A stretch of DNA of 64,000 nucleotides, from contig NC_133657.1 of the NCBI RefSeq assembly GCF_009905375.1, forward strand, positions 4,482,239 to 4,546,238. Reading direction: 5' to 3'. This DNA is from Apium graveolens. Lineage: Eukaryota; Streptophyta; Magnoliopsida; Apiales; Apiaceae. This document shows, piece by piece, positions 23,756 to 33,102 of this stretch. Position 1 is the first letter of the stretch; the number at the start of each line of letters is the position of its first letter. Under the pieces are notes generated by a model that saw only the letters and a list, made by a program, of their open reading frames with translations, had not been told where the DNA came from and did not search any database. The translations under genes were made by a program, and so were the position numbers.

Positions 23756-24058
23756 CTTCTGGAAAAATTCTAACATTTCTTCTTTTGGCCGTATCTTGAG
23801 TTCTGCTCGTCAGAATTAGGTGTATCAACTATCCACGCGAAGCTAACGAGATTTTCTATAACTTGAGAATGGCCTAAGCTTCCAATTCTGATCTCTTTTC
23901 AGCATATTTCTTTGAAAAGCTTCTTTCTTGCTTTAACTGATGCCTGAAATGCACAAATACAAAAACACATCAAAAATACCAACAACTTGAGTCCAAAACA
24001 CCAACTTAAGCCTGAAATGAAGCATTCCAAGTAGATATAAAATTCACTTATCAGCTGC

Positions 24059-26760
24059 AAAATATTCAAACACCAAATTAAATTGTGGATGAGATGCTAA
24101 TAGATCAACTTGAAGGTTTTGCTAATATTGCTCAGTAACTGCTTACCTCAGACATGTCATATCAAGACTACCAAGCCATCATTCTCATCTACAGGGGGAA
24201 GTGGAAAAATATCAAGAAAAGATTATGGATGAAGCTGATAGAGATGGAAATATGGATGCCTGGCTCTCCAAGACATTTTTTGTTGACATGGAGGAGGCAC
24301 TTACAAGGTTTAGGGATGAGTACATTACAATTCTTGGAAGAAATGCTAAGGCACTCACTCTACAGAAAATGTATGATGCCATTACAGAGGTCTACAAAGC
24401 TCAGCTCAAGGCCTTCAATTATATTTGCAAGGGTATAGAAAAGAATCTGGATGGTCATCAATGTGAAGTCAAGGGGATGGTGAACAAAAGAATTGATGAA
24501 TTGATGCCTATATTGAATGAGATGAAAACTAAATACATCACGTTTTCAGACAAGCTTCAAGCTCTCACTCTCACTCCTATTGAAGAGAGTATCAAGAAGC
24601 TAATGGACTCCTTCATTGCTCTGCACAATGTAATCCAACAGAAAATCACCAACAACAATGACAGCAAAGTCAAGTTGGAGCAGTTGTACAAAGCAAGATT
24701 TGAACCATCTGCATTGGTAATGGAGGAAGTCAAAAATGCAGTGCTCAATAATATTGGTACTTCTTTATCAACAAGCTCACAGTCTCCTCCTTCCACTTCA
24801 ACAAATCTATAAATTCAATCTCTCCAATAGCAAGTCACAAAACTTCAAGCTTCAAATGCATCTCTCACAACTCAAGTCTCCCAACTCACTCCCTAGTACA
24901 GAGTCAACAGCAGGACATCAAATCCCTAATAGACTGCCAAAAGTATTTTCAGATACAGAGCACTGTGTCACTTGGAGCTATTATGGGTGCTTTGAATATA
25001 CCCCTTCGGATAACACCTCAAATGGTAAGGGCCTAGATCCCTCAACACGCAACCTTTCCTTCTACCAAGCCTAAGGGGGGATGATGGAGCCTAAACTAAA
25101 ATCCAGCCAACTATCAAGCAAAAGTGAAGATGATATTGGACTTGAAAGACTCAAGATGGCAGTTAAAGTCCCTTGCATTGATAAGTAGTTTTCTGAGTTT
25201 CTAGAAGCCCTGAGAGTCTCCCTCAAATTCAATCAATTTATATACAAAAAGACTGTGGACAAAAATATAAATTTCCGAAGGGTGGTGCTAGTGACAAGAC
25301 AGAATTTCATAGAAAAGAGGGTGGTTGTGAATGTCAATGACTCAGAAGTTGACAGGTGTATGCAGGTGTCCCTTTCTTTCCTGCAATCAAGAAGGGCATC
25401 TTATCTGGACATATTCATCAATAAAGTCAAGGTGATGAGTCCAGAAGATACTCTTTAGCTTAATGAGCTTAAAAATGGTCAAATAGTTGCTTTTCCTGAA
25501 GCCTATCTACAACCAAGTAAGGGAGTGGCCTACATCTGCCCCAACACTAGAAGGTGCCAGCACTTTCAACTACCCAAACACTCTGTCATGGGGAATAAAA
25601 AGTTGATGATGACTTTAGAGACTGAGTTGAAGATAAAAAGGAACAAAAATCATGAGAATGTGGAGATAATTAAGGTTTTTTCCAAGTATTTAAAGAATGC
25701 TGAAACCATGCTACCAATGACACAAAATAATCAAAAAAATGATGACTTGGATGATGATGAGCAAAAGAAAGATGAACATAAATCTTCTAGCTCAAATCCA
25801 ATTCAATCAGGCAAATACAGTGGTAGTCATGTGGATGACAAGAAGAAATGGAAGGATGAAAAGAAGGGAAAGGATGAGAACAAGAAAAGGAAGAAAGATG
25901 GAGGAGATGGGAGAGATACAAAGAAGACACCATTAACCCAAACATCTAAAACCTTGCCAATCCAAATACACACACCTAGCCAAACAATATCTCAAAATAT
26001 CCAAACCTCTAAGCCAAGTACCTGCATAAACCAACTGCAAACTCTCTACTCAAAATACCTATCAAAGCAAACCTAACCTTCTTGAAGAAACTCTCCAAAC
26101 TAACTTCATTCAAACCTCCAACCAAAACTTACTTTAAGTCTGTAGGGAGAAAACCTAAAATGATTCAAGTTGAAGTTGATGCACTTTGGGTTTGCTTTAA
26201 TCTGAATGACTCTCTACCAGTTTTAGAGAACATATCAGATGATGACTACCATAAATAGGTAGCTGAAGAAATAGTCAAAGTATGTGTTATTTCTTTAGCA
26301 GAAGTCATGATCTACTTCAAGGATGGCATTTTCAATTTGTTGAATAAAGAAGTTATTGAGAACTACTCAACTACAAAACTTGAGATGGTAATAAGTTTAA
26401 TGAATTCCAGGGATTCTTTTACAAGGATGAGGAAGCTAAGAGGATGAGAGAAAGAAATATAAGACATCCAAGGGAAAGAGCTGAAAGGGAAGAAAATGAA
26501 AGAAAATATGCTCAGGAAATTGACATGTTTGAGCAAAGGTCAAATGAATCAAAATCCAAGGGATTGAGATGGGTGTCTCCTAATGGTGTGTTTCTGTACA
26601 TCAAGACTCGCAAGTTATCAAGGTATAAATCAATCATCTTAACAGTTACTTCTTGGATGAATGGCTCAAGCTGGTAGAGGCTCTAAGAGGAACAGAAATC
26701 ATTGAAGAACTTGAGTGCCAAGTCAGAATCGAAGATCTAATTAGAGAACAACTAGGCTAT
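24059..26760 (+). pseudogene. Third (env-like) ORF of element C, second fragment
   Basis: The reading continues across the solo LTR. The piece 24201-24812 (203 codons) is Lys/Glu/Leu-rich with coiled-coil character. Then come a Gln/Ser/Thr-rich stretch with stops, a segment at 25255-25458, a Lys/Asp/Glu-rich segment (25525-26076, with DDDEQKKDEHK and Lys-Asp repeats) and a charged helix-like part (26444-26677). The order coil, charged linker, basic C-terminal part resembles the third ORFs of A/D and B. Stops and frameshifts are numerous. It ends about 160 bp before the polypurine tract. Confidence 0.65.
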
Positions 26761-26920
26761 TAGAAATTTAGATAATCATGTACTTCAAATCTGTATATAA
26801 TTGCAAGAATGTATAAAAGTTGTACTTCATAAATTTGTCAGTCTCATTTTATTTAATTTTAGCTTGGGGTTAGTCTTGTTATCAGGCATGAATTTGTGAC
26901 AAGAAATCTTCTCACAATTT

Positions 26921-26928
26921 GGGGAGAT
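26921..26928 (+). promoter_or_regulatory. Polypurine tract of element C
   Basis: GGGGAGAT directly precedes the LTR start TGTTGTGCAAGAC, in the same arrangement as in elements A and B. Confidence 0.75.
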
Positions 26929-28160
26929 TGTTGTGCAAGACATGCATGTACATAACAAAAGTAAGTCATCTTGACAACCCCTAAGGATAAGTTGTATGAT
27001 AATCTAATTTTGTATTATGTAATTGTATTTCTTGAGTTTGTAAAAATGATAAGTAGATTAGACTGGAGGATTTTTCTGTGAACAACCATCAAGCTAAGGA
27101 ATATACTCTGGAAGAAGATCAATCCTGGTCATGCCTCGGAGAAAAGTATAGAAGCTTGGAGTTGAATAATGTTGTTTTAGGAAAAATGTTCTAAGTCAGA
27201 TATCGACAAGTCACAGATCAAGGAATCTCGAGAAGTATGTCGAGAAATCCAAAATGACTTATAGAAAAGTCCCAAGAGATATCGACAAGTCAATTCGCAT
27301 GTAGAGACTCGGATATCGACAAGTCAAAAAGTCCATGCAGAGAACCGGAGATATCGACAAATCAATTCTTCATGTAGAGAACTAGAAATATCAACAAGTC
27401 AAATCCTCATGTAGAGAACTGGAGATATCGACAAGCCAAAAGCTTATGTAGAGCACTAGATATATTGACAAGTCATTCGACTTGTAGAGAACTGGAGACC
27501 TCGACAAGTAAAAAAACACATGTAGAGAACTCAAGATATCGATAAGTCATTTTACTTATCGATATGTGACATCTTTACAGAACAAAAGAGATCTCGACAA
27601 ACAACTTCATAATTCAGACTACAGACAACTTGAAGATTCAAGATTATCAGTCAACAAACAATTCTATCACTGAATTGGAAAGACTACAAATGCATCTTGA
27701 AAAATACAAGATCAAGGGCTAAGATTTACTGGAAAAAGGAGGGTCACAGACCTAATAGATTTTGCACATATTTGCTAACATTGGAAATGGAAATGTACAA
27801 AGTAGCTTTAGAAACTGTGTTAGTCCATTTTAGTGCAAGTTTGTAAACCCTTCCATGTTGATCTATAAAGCATGTCACGGGTCCTTTGTTTAGAAGTAAC
27901 AAATAGATCTTGAAAAAATCTTGTATTCTCTCTCAAGAAATGTAGTTGAGTTCTTATCTTTAAGAACACAGATTTGTAGCAAGACAAATTTGATTTAATA
28001 TAAATCAAGTGAGTTTTTGATAATGTGCTTGTGTGTTTACAGTTAAGTATTTTATCAATAAGTTCTTCCATCTGTTTTGTTCCAAACAACCAAACACTTT
28101 TACGGTTAATTAAAAAAAGAAAACACATTCACCCCCCTGTGTTGCATTTCATACCTAACA
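26929..28160 (+). repeat. 3' LTR of element C
   Basis: The 1232-bp LTR starts TGTTGTGCAAGACATGC and ends CATACCTAACA, followed by gypsy gag sequence. Between 27190 and 27600 it holds a degenerate array with a unit of roughly 45-50 bp built on ATATCGACAAGTC and CATGTAGAGAACT. A perfect 12-bp inverted repeat, ATATCGATAAGT, with a 6-base loop lies at 27536-27565. A CACCCCCC run near 28130 parallels the C-run near the end of the A/D LTR. Confidence 0.85.
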
Positions 28161-28371
28161 GACTGAATAGACAAGACTTCATCTCCTGGGTATGGACTAC
28201 AGGGAGGTGAGTAGGAACCTCATAGGACCACATTCACCGCATATTTGCTTGATCCTTCACCTTTTTCATTTGCTTCCCAGGCTATGTACTGCCTCAGGTT
28301 CCCCTTATTGATTTGGTCTTCGATAAAATACTTCAAAGAAATGCAATTTTCCTTTTTGTATCGATGAGTCT
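28161..28371 (-). pseudogene. Old gypsy gag fragment between two younger LTRs
   Basis: Minus-strand translation gives a Ty3/gypsy gag/pol-junction-like reading with KYFIEDQINKGNL, then NVVL, GSYSPP and PGDEVLSIQS, typical of plant non-chromovirus (Tat/Athila group) elements. One stop falls after NVVL. Element C's LTR ends at its right side in this orientation and the Athila-like LTR begins at its left, so this piece was the landing site for at least one of them. Confidence 0.65.
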
Positions 28372-29770
28372 TGATAAGTGGATTTTATATCCATTTAGAA
28401 CACTTCATATCGGCTTAAGTTGATGAATTGACCTCAAGTATGTGGTGTTTTTGATGCATTTTTGTTGAGTCTTTGCAGAGCTATAACTAGAGGCAGGAAT
28501 GGACTTTTATATGCTTCTTTGGTGGTATAAGTTCAGGTAATGAAGGGCGAAAACTTGCAAGAGCAGCAGAGCAAGAAACAAAGAAAACGGAATTTCTTCG
28601 GCAAAAGGCAAGGGCGGCCGCCCTCTACCTTGGCGCGCCCGCGCTGCCCTGGACAGAAACCCAGCGCGCCCGCACTGTGTCCTGGCGCGCCTGTGCTAGT
28701 CCGTGCAATAGAAAATCCTATTTTAATTCTGTTTTGGAAGTTTCGTGCGGTCAAGTTAACCTGGAACGTATAAATACAAAAAGATATCAATCAGAAAGAG
28801 GATGCAACTCTGGGGAAAATCTAAAGTAGAGAGCACAAGACGGTTAAGAAGAAGAAGACCTAGTCTACATCTTATTTTTGTATTCTTCTAAATAGGCGAT
28901 ACTTTGGATGCTCATTTCGGATTTATTTTGTAAACCTTAATACTTTAATATTTACTTGTAGTATTCAGAACCTTTTTACTATCAGGTTTTCATTAGAACC
29001 CATGATGACGAGCCATTCGACTATGTACTAATCATTATCATGGGATTCTAAAGGATTTATTTATGGAGTTTAGTAGTTGATTGCCTTAAAGTTTTCAGTG
29101 TGTGATGAAATATTGATTTCCTCGTACGGTTGTGCTTAATCTTCTTGGATGCGTAGCTAACATCTAAGTTGTATTGTTAATCTCTATTGAATGGGAAAGT
29201 GGATATAGAGGTTTAGAACTTGCCATGCTAGCATAGGTTTATGGAAGTTTTGACATGCATGATTCGTACTGTAATTTTAACCATCTTACGCTACCCTATG
29301 TGATCTCAATGGATAACTTGCTCTTAACCCATTGTGTTTTCAAATCTTATAGACATATAGGGTCTAAACATAATTGGTGTCTTCCAGCTTCTATCTAATT
29401 TGTGGTAGGGTATACATATATCGAAAGATAGTGTGTACTAATTTCGTGTTGTCTGATTAGTTATCATAACTGTCACATACTATGATTAAAGGCATAAACT
29501 CTGAATGAAGTATTTAATGAAGTTGGAATCCCATATTTTGTTTCACATAACTTGATTTCAATCTCTAAGTTAATTCATTCTAGCATAATTACTTTTAGTT
29601 AGTTTAATTAAATAATCAAACTCAACTTGATACTTGTCTTAGCAGTGAATAATAATCACACATCATTGCATAAGTGCACATTCTGAATTAACCCAGTCTC
29701 TGTGGGAACAAACTAAACTTAATCTTATACTACTTGTGACCGCGTACTCTTGCATATTTTTGTGCGAACA
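28372..29770 (+). repeat. Athila-like gypsy LTR (5' LTR of element E)
   Basis: The 1399-bp LTR starts TGATAAGTGGATTTTATATC and ends TTTGTGCGAACA, followed by a tRNA-Asp-type primer-binding site. It is homologous along its length to the minus-strand solo LTR at 14613-24053, for example around CATGCTAGCATAGG and near the end TACTTGTGA. A GC-rich tract is at 28608-28700. No 3' LTR of this element is present in the window. Confidence 0.85.
28608..28700. other. GC-rich tract inside Athila-like LTR
   Basis: A dense set of GGCGCGCC, GCGGCCGC and CGCGCCCGC phrases sits in an AT-rich LTR, matching in position the tract at 23661-23755 of the related solo LTR. An apparent open frame crosses it on each strand, which is what a stop-poor GC-rich tract produces, so I do not call a gene. 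Confidence 0.7.
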
Positions 29771-29775
29771 AGTTT

Positions 29776-29795
29776 TAGGCGTCGTTGCCGGGGAC
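29776..29795 (+). promoter_or_regulatory. Primer-binding site of element E (tRNA-Asp type)
   Basis: TAGGCGTCGTTGCCGGGGAC is close to the TGGCGCCGTTGCCGGGGA site used by Athila and Tat elements. It begins a few bases after the LTR end. Confidence 0.85.
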
Positions 29796-29914
29796 TCGGT
29801 GTTAAATTTAGTTTATGTGCTTGTCATCAGTGGTCGTTAAAGTTCACTGACTCGAATTATTTCTCTTACCAATTTTACTTTGCTTGTGTGTTTCAGGTAT
29901 TCGAGCGAGCGTGT

Positions 29915-30194
29915 ATGCGAACACGTTCTCAATCTCGTAAGGACACACCAAAAGAAGTAGAAACGGAAGTGATCATTGCAATGGGAGAACCAGTAGCATA
30001 AACGAAAACATTGAAGGATTATTCTCAACCTAAAATCAATGGCATTCAGTCTAGCATTATCAGACCAGCCATCGCAGCTAATACCTTTGAAATCAAGCCT
30101 GGCACGATTCAAACAGTATAGAATTCAATCCAGTTTGGGGGTGCTCCAACGGAAGATCCCAATATGCACATTAGGAATTTCATCAAGATTTGTG
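29915..30194 (+). pseudogene. Athila-like gag start of element E, truncated
   Basis: The frame begins MRTRSQSRK, a start typical of Athila-group gag. It runs into a TAA at about 30000, and read-through gives further gag-like sequence (KDYSQPKINGIQ, FGGAPTEDPNMHI, FIKICD). It ends at 30194, where a different repeat starts. Only the first 90 or so codons of a normally much longer gag are left, with two stops. Confidence 0.78.
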
Positions 30195-30498
30195 ACTAGA
30201 GCTGGCCAAACGAGCGGTTTGGCTCGGCCCGTTCGTAATTTGGCTCGTCAAAATTCGTATAATTTGGCTCGTAAACGAACGAATAATTATTCGGCTCAAA
30301 TCGTCTAGTCCAACGATCCGAACACGAATTTTATTTTGTGAAACCGGAACTGGCCCGGAACCGGACCGGCCCGAACCGGATAATTCGTAAGCGAACAGAA
30401 AAACTGAAAGCAGGTTAACCGCGAATAATTCGTTCGGCCCGCGAATTATTCGTTCATCTGAATACACAGGCACGCGAATGGAGAATGCCTAGCCCTAG
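30195..30498. mobile_element. hAT-like non-autonomous repeat
   Basis: The ends CTAGAGCTGGCC and, in reverse complement, CTAGGGCTAGGC form an imperfect terminal inverted repeat. The body has repeated GGCTCG, GCCCGTTCG and CGAATAATTC phrases, as in many plant hAT-type miniature repeats. I cannot find a clear 8-bp duplication, partly because a SINE inserted at the right edge. The class assignment is tentative. Confidence 0.4.
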
Positions 30499-30508
30499 TG
30501 GACACTTT

Positions 30509-30741
30509 TTTCTTTTTTTTTATCGTAGGGAACCCGCAGTCGCTATCCTTCGGGTACGCACTGGGTAAACCTCACGGGCTCATGCAATAGCCTGCAAACC
30601 ACGTGAACCAAGATAAACCGCACTTAAGCGACATACTCTAGTTCATCAGGCATAATCATAAATTCTCCTCCCGTGTGATTCGAACCTGTGACCAAGAGGA
30701 TAAATATCCCCTATTTAACCAACTTAGCCAACCCTTGCGGA
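30509..30741 (-). mobile_element. tRNA-derived SINE
   Basis: The minus strand begins near CCGCAAGGGTTGGCTAAG at 30741. It has a pol III A-box-like TTGGCTAAGTTGG and a B-box GGTTCGAATC (near 30680), and ends in an A-rich tail (the T-run at 30508-30521 on the + strand). Flanking direct repeats CTAGTGGACACTTT (30495-30508) and CTAGTGAATACTTT (30742-30755) match at 12 of 14 bases, a typical target-primed duplication. The body is about 230 bp. Confidence 0.85.
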
Positions 30742-30755
30742 CTAGTGAATACTTT

Positions 30756-30868
30756 ATACGTGTTCAGGTAAGGATTGCTCGCCAAGAGCGTTGTGGCACG
30801 TGCCTTATTTTCCAGATAAAAGGACAAAAAGTTACCCTTAGTCATAATATTTATTTCGATTTTTCCAT
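30756..30868. other. Short unassigned spacer
   Basis: Nothing recognisable between the SINE duplication and the next candidate repeat. Confidence 0.4.
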
Positions 30869-31039
30869 GGTGTGCTCATGGGCACACAATAATTACACAC
30901 TTTTATAATTTTAGCTTATTTTGATTGGTTTTTACCTTCTTAATAGTGGTGGACCCTCGTATTTACACCAATTACATCAATCAAAATGCTCTAAATTTAT
31001 AGATTTTAATGCTTAGTATGTGCCTATGGGTATACACTA
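30869..31039. mobile_element. Possible short MITE
   Basis: GGTGTGCTCATGGGCACAC at the left end and GTGCCTATGGGTATACAC at the right end are imperfect inverted repeats around a 171-bp AT-rich body. The terminal motif itself is partly palindromic. No target duplication is clear. Confidence 0.35.
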
Positions 31040-31860
31040 GACAAACCCTATTTTCAGAATATGGTAAAATGGTTAAATAAATTTAGAAAAGCAATAATTT
31101 TGATATCCCAAAATTTTAATATCAATAATGAGTTGCTATGTAAACTGAATGTAAATAAATTTTAATATGGTAAAATTTTAATGTTATTCCTTGGAATATG
31201 TTGGACTAGATATATTTATTGCAATAATATATAGACTATTACGAAATAAAATTTTATTATTAGAATTTCATTTTAATGATTATAATATTATTTTTGTAGT
31301 ATAACATTATAATAAATTTTAATGGTTAAATATTTATCAATTTATTGTCTAACAAAAGATTTGTTATATTAAATAGTTTTAATTATTGAAGTAGGTGTGT
31401 TGCATGTAGGGGTGACAACGGGTCGGGTTCGGATCAGGTATTATAAAATCCTAATTCAAATATTTTCGTGTTATCCAAATTCAAATTCGTCGGATTTTGG
31501 ACGGATTTTGGATCGGATCGGGTATTTTTCGGGTATCCAAAATTACGAACAATGTAGTCAAATTTAATATTATTTATACATACTAACACTATTAATCACA
31601 TTTACATGATAGCAAAAATTAAAATACATTAACTAATAAGTAGTTAAACACATTATATTGCACGGGTTGACACAGTGAATAATATCTAAGATATGTTGAT
31701 AACATAATATTCAGTATTTAATCATAAATTATTTTTTTTATAAATATATAAGTACATCATACATAATAAGAGATTCGGCGTTAGATATTTGCAAGATTCC
31801 GTTTCAGTTGAATATCCAATACACACACACTGACACACGTGTATCTATCTATAAATTCAC
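31040..31860. other. AT-rich intergenic DNA with a hAT-like scrap
   Basis: No gene is seen. The stretch 31408-31545 (AGGGGTGACAACGGGTCGGG, then GGATCGGATCGGGTA) looks like the end of a common plant hAT-type repeat. The rest is A/T-rich sequence. Confidence 0.45.
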
Positions 31861-31865
31861 AGCTC

Positions 31866-31875
31866 TATATAAATA
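31866..31875 (+). promoter_or_regulatory. Candidate TATA box for the orphan gene
   Basis: CTATATAAATATTGG has a good TATA consensus, about 640 bp before the ATG at 32506. The intervening sequence is the pyrimidine-rich minisatellite, which would form a long 5' leader or contain an intron. Confidence 0.4.
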
Positions 31876-31895
31876 TTGGGTCGTTATCTAGCCTT

Positions 31896-32460
31896 CTTGT
31901 AATATGATCATCTTTCTCCTCTCCATCTCTCCGCATTCTCTCTCCATAATCTCTCTGTAGTCTCATCTCTCTCCTCTCCATCCTCCGCGTTCTCTCTCCA
32001 TAATCTCTCTGTACCCTCTCTCCATAATCTCTCCGTAATCTTGTCATTCTCTGTTTCTGCTTCATTGTGCAATCTTGCGTTCTTGCAATATGATGATATC
32101 TCTGCTCTCCATCTCTCCGTAGTCTCTCTCCATAATCTCTCGGTAATCTCTCTCAATACTCTCTCCATAATCTTGTCATTCTCTGTTTCTGCCTCGTTTC
32201 ATTGTACAATCTTGCGTTCTTGCAATATGATCATCTCTCTGCTCTCCATCTCTCCGTAGTCTCTCTCCACACTCTCTCCGTAATCTCTCTCTCCATACTC
32301 TTTCCGTAATCTTGTCATTCTCTGTTTCTACCTCGCTTCTTTGTACAATCTTGCGTTCTTGCAACATGATCATCTCTCTTCTCTCCATCTCTCCATAATC
32401 TCTCTCTCCACAATCTCTCTAGCTCTTGTCATAATCTGTTTCTGTCTTGCTTTCTACCTA
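31896..32460 (+). repeat. Pyrimidine-rich minisatellite, about four units
   Basis: Units begin with CTTG(C/T)AA(T/C)ATGATGAT-like phrases at 31896, 32082, 32219 and 32358, giving steps of about 186, 137 and 139 bp. Each unit has CTCTCCATAATCTCTC runs and the phrase CTTGTCATTCTCTGTTTCT, followed by a CAATCTTGCGTT end. Internal CTCTC-rich subrepeats explain the longer first unit. It lies between the TATA candidate and the ATG of the 32506 ORF. Confidence 0.8.
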
Positions 32461-32505
32461 ATAAACACATAGTCTTGAGTATCCATCGATTGCTCTTTTG
32501 GTGTA

Positions 32506-33102
32506 ATGGAGCATCTTGAATCGGAAATTCGTCGGTTTGTTAACAATGTAGTGACACGAAGATTCGCTAACGATCCAATCAGGCTGACTGCATATAGGAA
32601 CTCAATAGAATACCTAAACAACAACGCAACTCTCACTCTCACTCAACGATATCAAATCATCCATCTCTCCATTGGTGATCAAAACCCTGATTTAATCCAG
32701 CTGGTGTTCACTCTTGTACAAGACTATTACGACGACATCTTGCTCAACACTTCCCCTCCAGTTCGAGAAGCTAAACTGAATAAAGTAGGGATTATGTGTG
32801 TTTGCATTCAATTCAAGGAGCTCTTTCGCCAAAACTTCTCCACTAATGTACCTTACTATGCAACATTGTCCAATGTGGTGCATTTGTATACCATTGATCA
32901 AGTTCCTGAGAGTCTAATCCGTCGTCACATTAACTATGTGCTCTTTCACAGTCCTCATTTCCGCTACCAATTTCAAGCAAGACTTAGCTCAATGACTACA
33001 CTATACTTTGTTGTGCATCCTCCTGCTCATTTAAACCCTCCTCCTCCTGCTGCTGCTGCAAACCCTCCTCTTCCTCCTCCTCCTCGTCCTCCACAAGTTT
33101 GA
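32506..33102 (+). CDS. Orphan protein with proline-rich tail, 198 aa
   Basis: I do not recognise the family. The single-exon frame starts MEHLESEIRRFVNNVV at 32506. It has a helical-looking N-terminal and central part of about 165 residues with evenly mixed polar and hydrophobic residues, then a tail of Pro and Ala runs (about residues 174-198) encoded by CCT/GCT triplet repeats. No signal peptide or membrane segment is evident. The leader is pyrimidine-rich with a TATA candidate upstream. Codon use looks gene-like and there is no transposon motif. It could be a lineage-specific plant gene, the first exon of a longer one, or a captured fragment in a repeat. Confidence 0.55.
   Translation: MEHLESEIRRFVNNVVTRRFANDPIRLTAYRNSIEYLNNNATLTLTQRYQIIHLSIGDQNPDLIQLVFTLVQDYYDDILLNTSPPVREAKLNKVGIMCVCIQFKELFRQNFSTNVPYYATLSNVVHLYTIDQVPESLIRRHINYVLFHSPHFRYQFQARLSSMTTLYFVVHPPAHLNPPPPAAAANPPLPPPPRPPQV

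Larger units (their letters stand above)
14613..24053 (-). repeat. Gypsy (Athila-like) solo LTR, interrupted by element B
   Basis: Read on the minus strand, the LTR begins TGATAAGTGAATTTTATATC at 24053 and ends CACCCTAACA at 14613. It is split by element B (15131-23198), leaving 518 + 855 bp, which fits the 1399-bp related LTR at 28372-29770. No primer-binding site or polypurine tract is attached. The flanks are GTTGC (14608-14612) and GCTGC (24054-24058), a 5-bp target duplication with one mismatch. Together these show a solo LTR left by recombination between the two LTRs of an Athila-like element. A GC-rich tract lies at 23661-23755. Confidence 0.85.
10861..28160 (+). mobile_element. Old Sirevirus-type element C, split by three insertions
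   Basis: Pieces of one element can be followed through the window: integrase/RT/RNase H remnants (10861-12945), a motif-rich linker (13360-13780), third-ORF pieces (13780-14612 and 24059-26760), a polypurine tract (26921) and a 3' LTR (26929-28160). The third-ORF reading resumes at 24059 on the far side of the solo LTR and its 5-bp duplication. Element A cuts off the 5' part at 10860. Its family motif is TCGACAAGTC/TCGATAAGTC, unlike that of A/D or B. It is the oldest of the Sireviruses here, judged by its many stops and by being the host of the others. Confidence 0.85.

Noticed and set aside
28540..28790. Overlapping open frames on both strands across the GC-rich tract
   Set aside because: GC-rich sequence lacks stops by composition. 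The frames match no family and lie within an LTR.
31865..32388. Minus-strand frames with repeated Trp/Arg/Glu blocks
   Set aside because: They are the complement of the CT-rich minisatellite. The peptide repeats follow from the DNA repeat, not from a gene.
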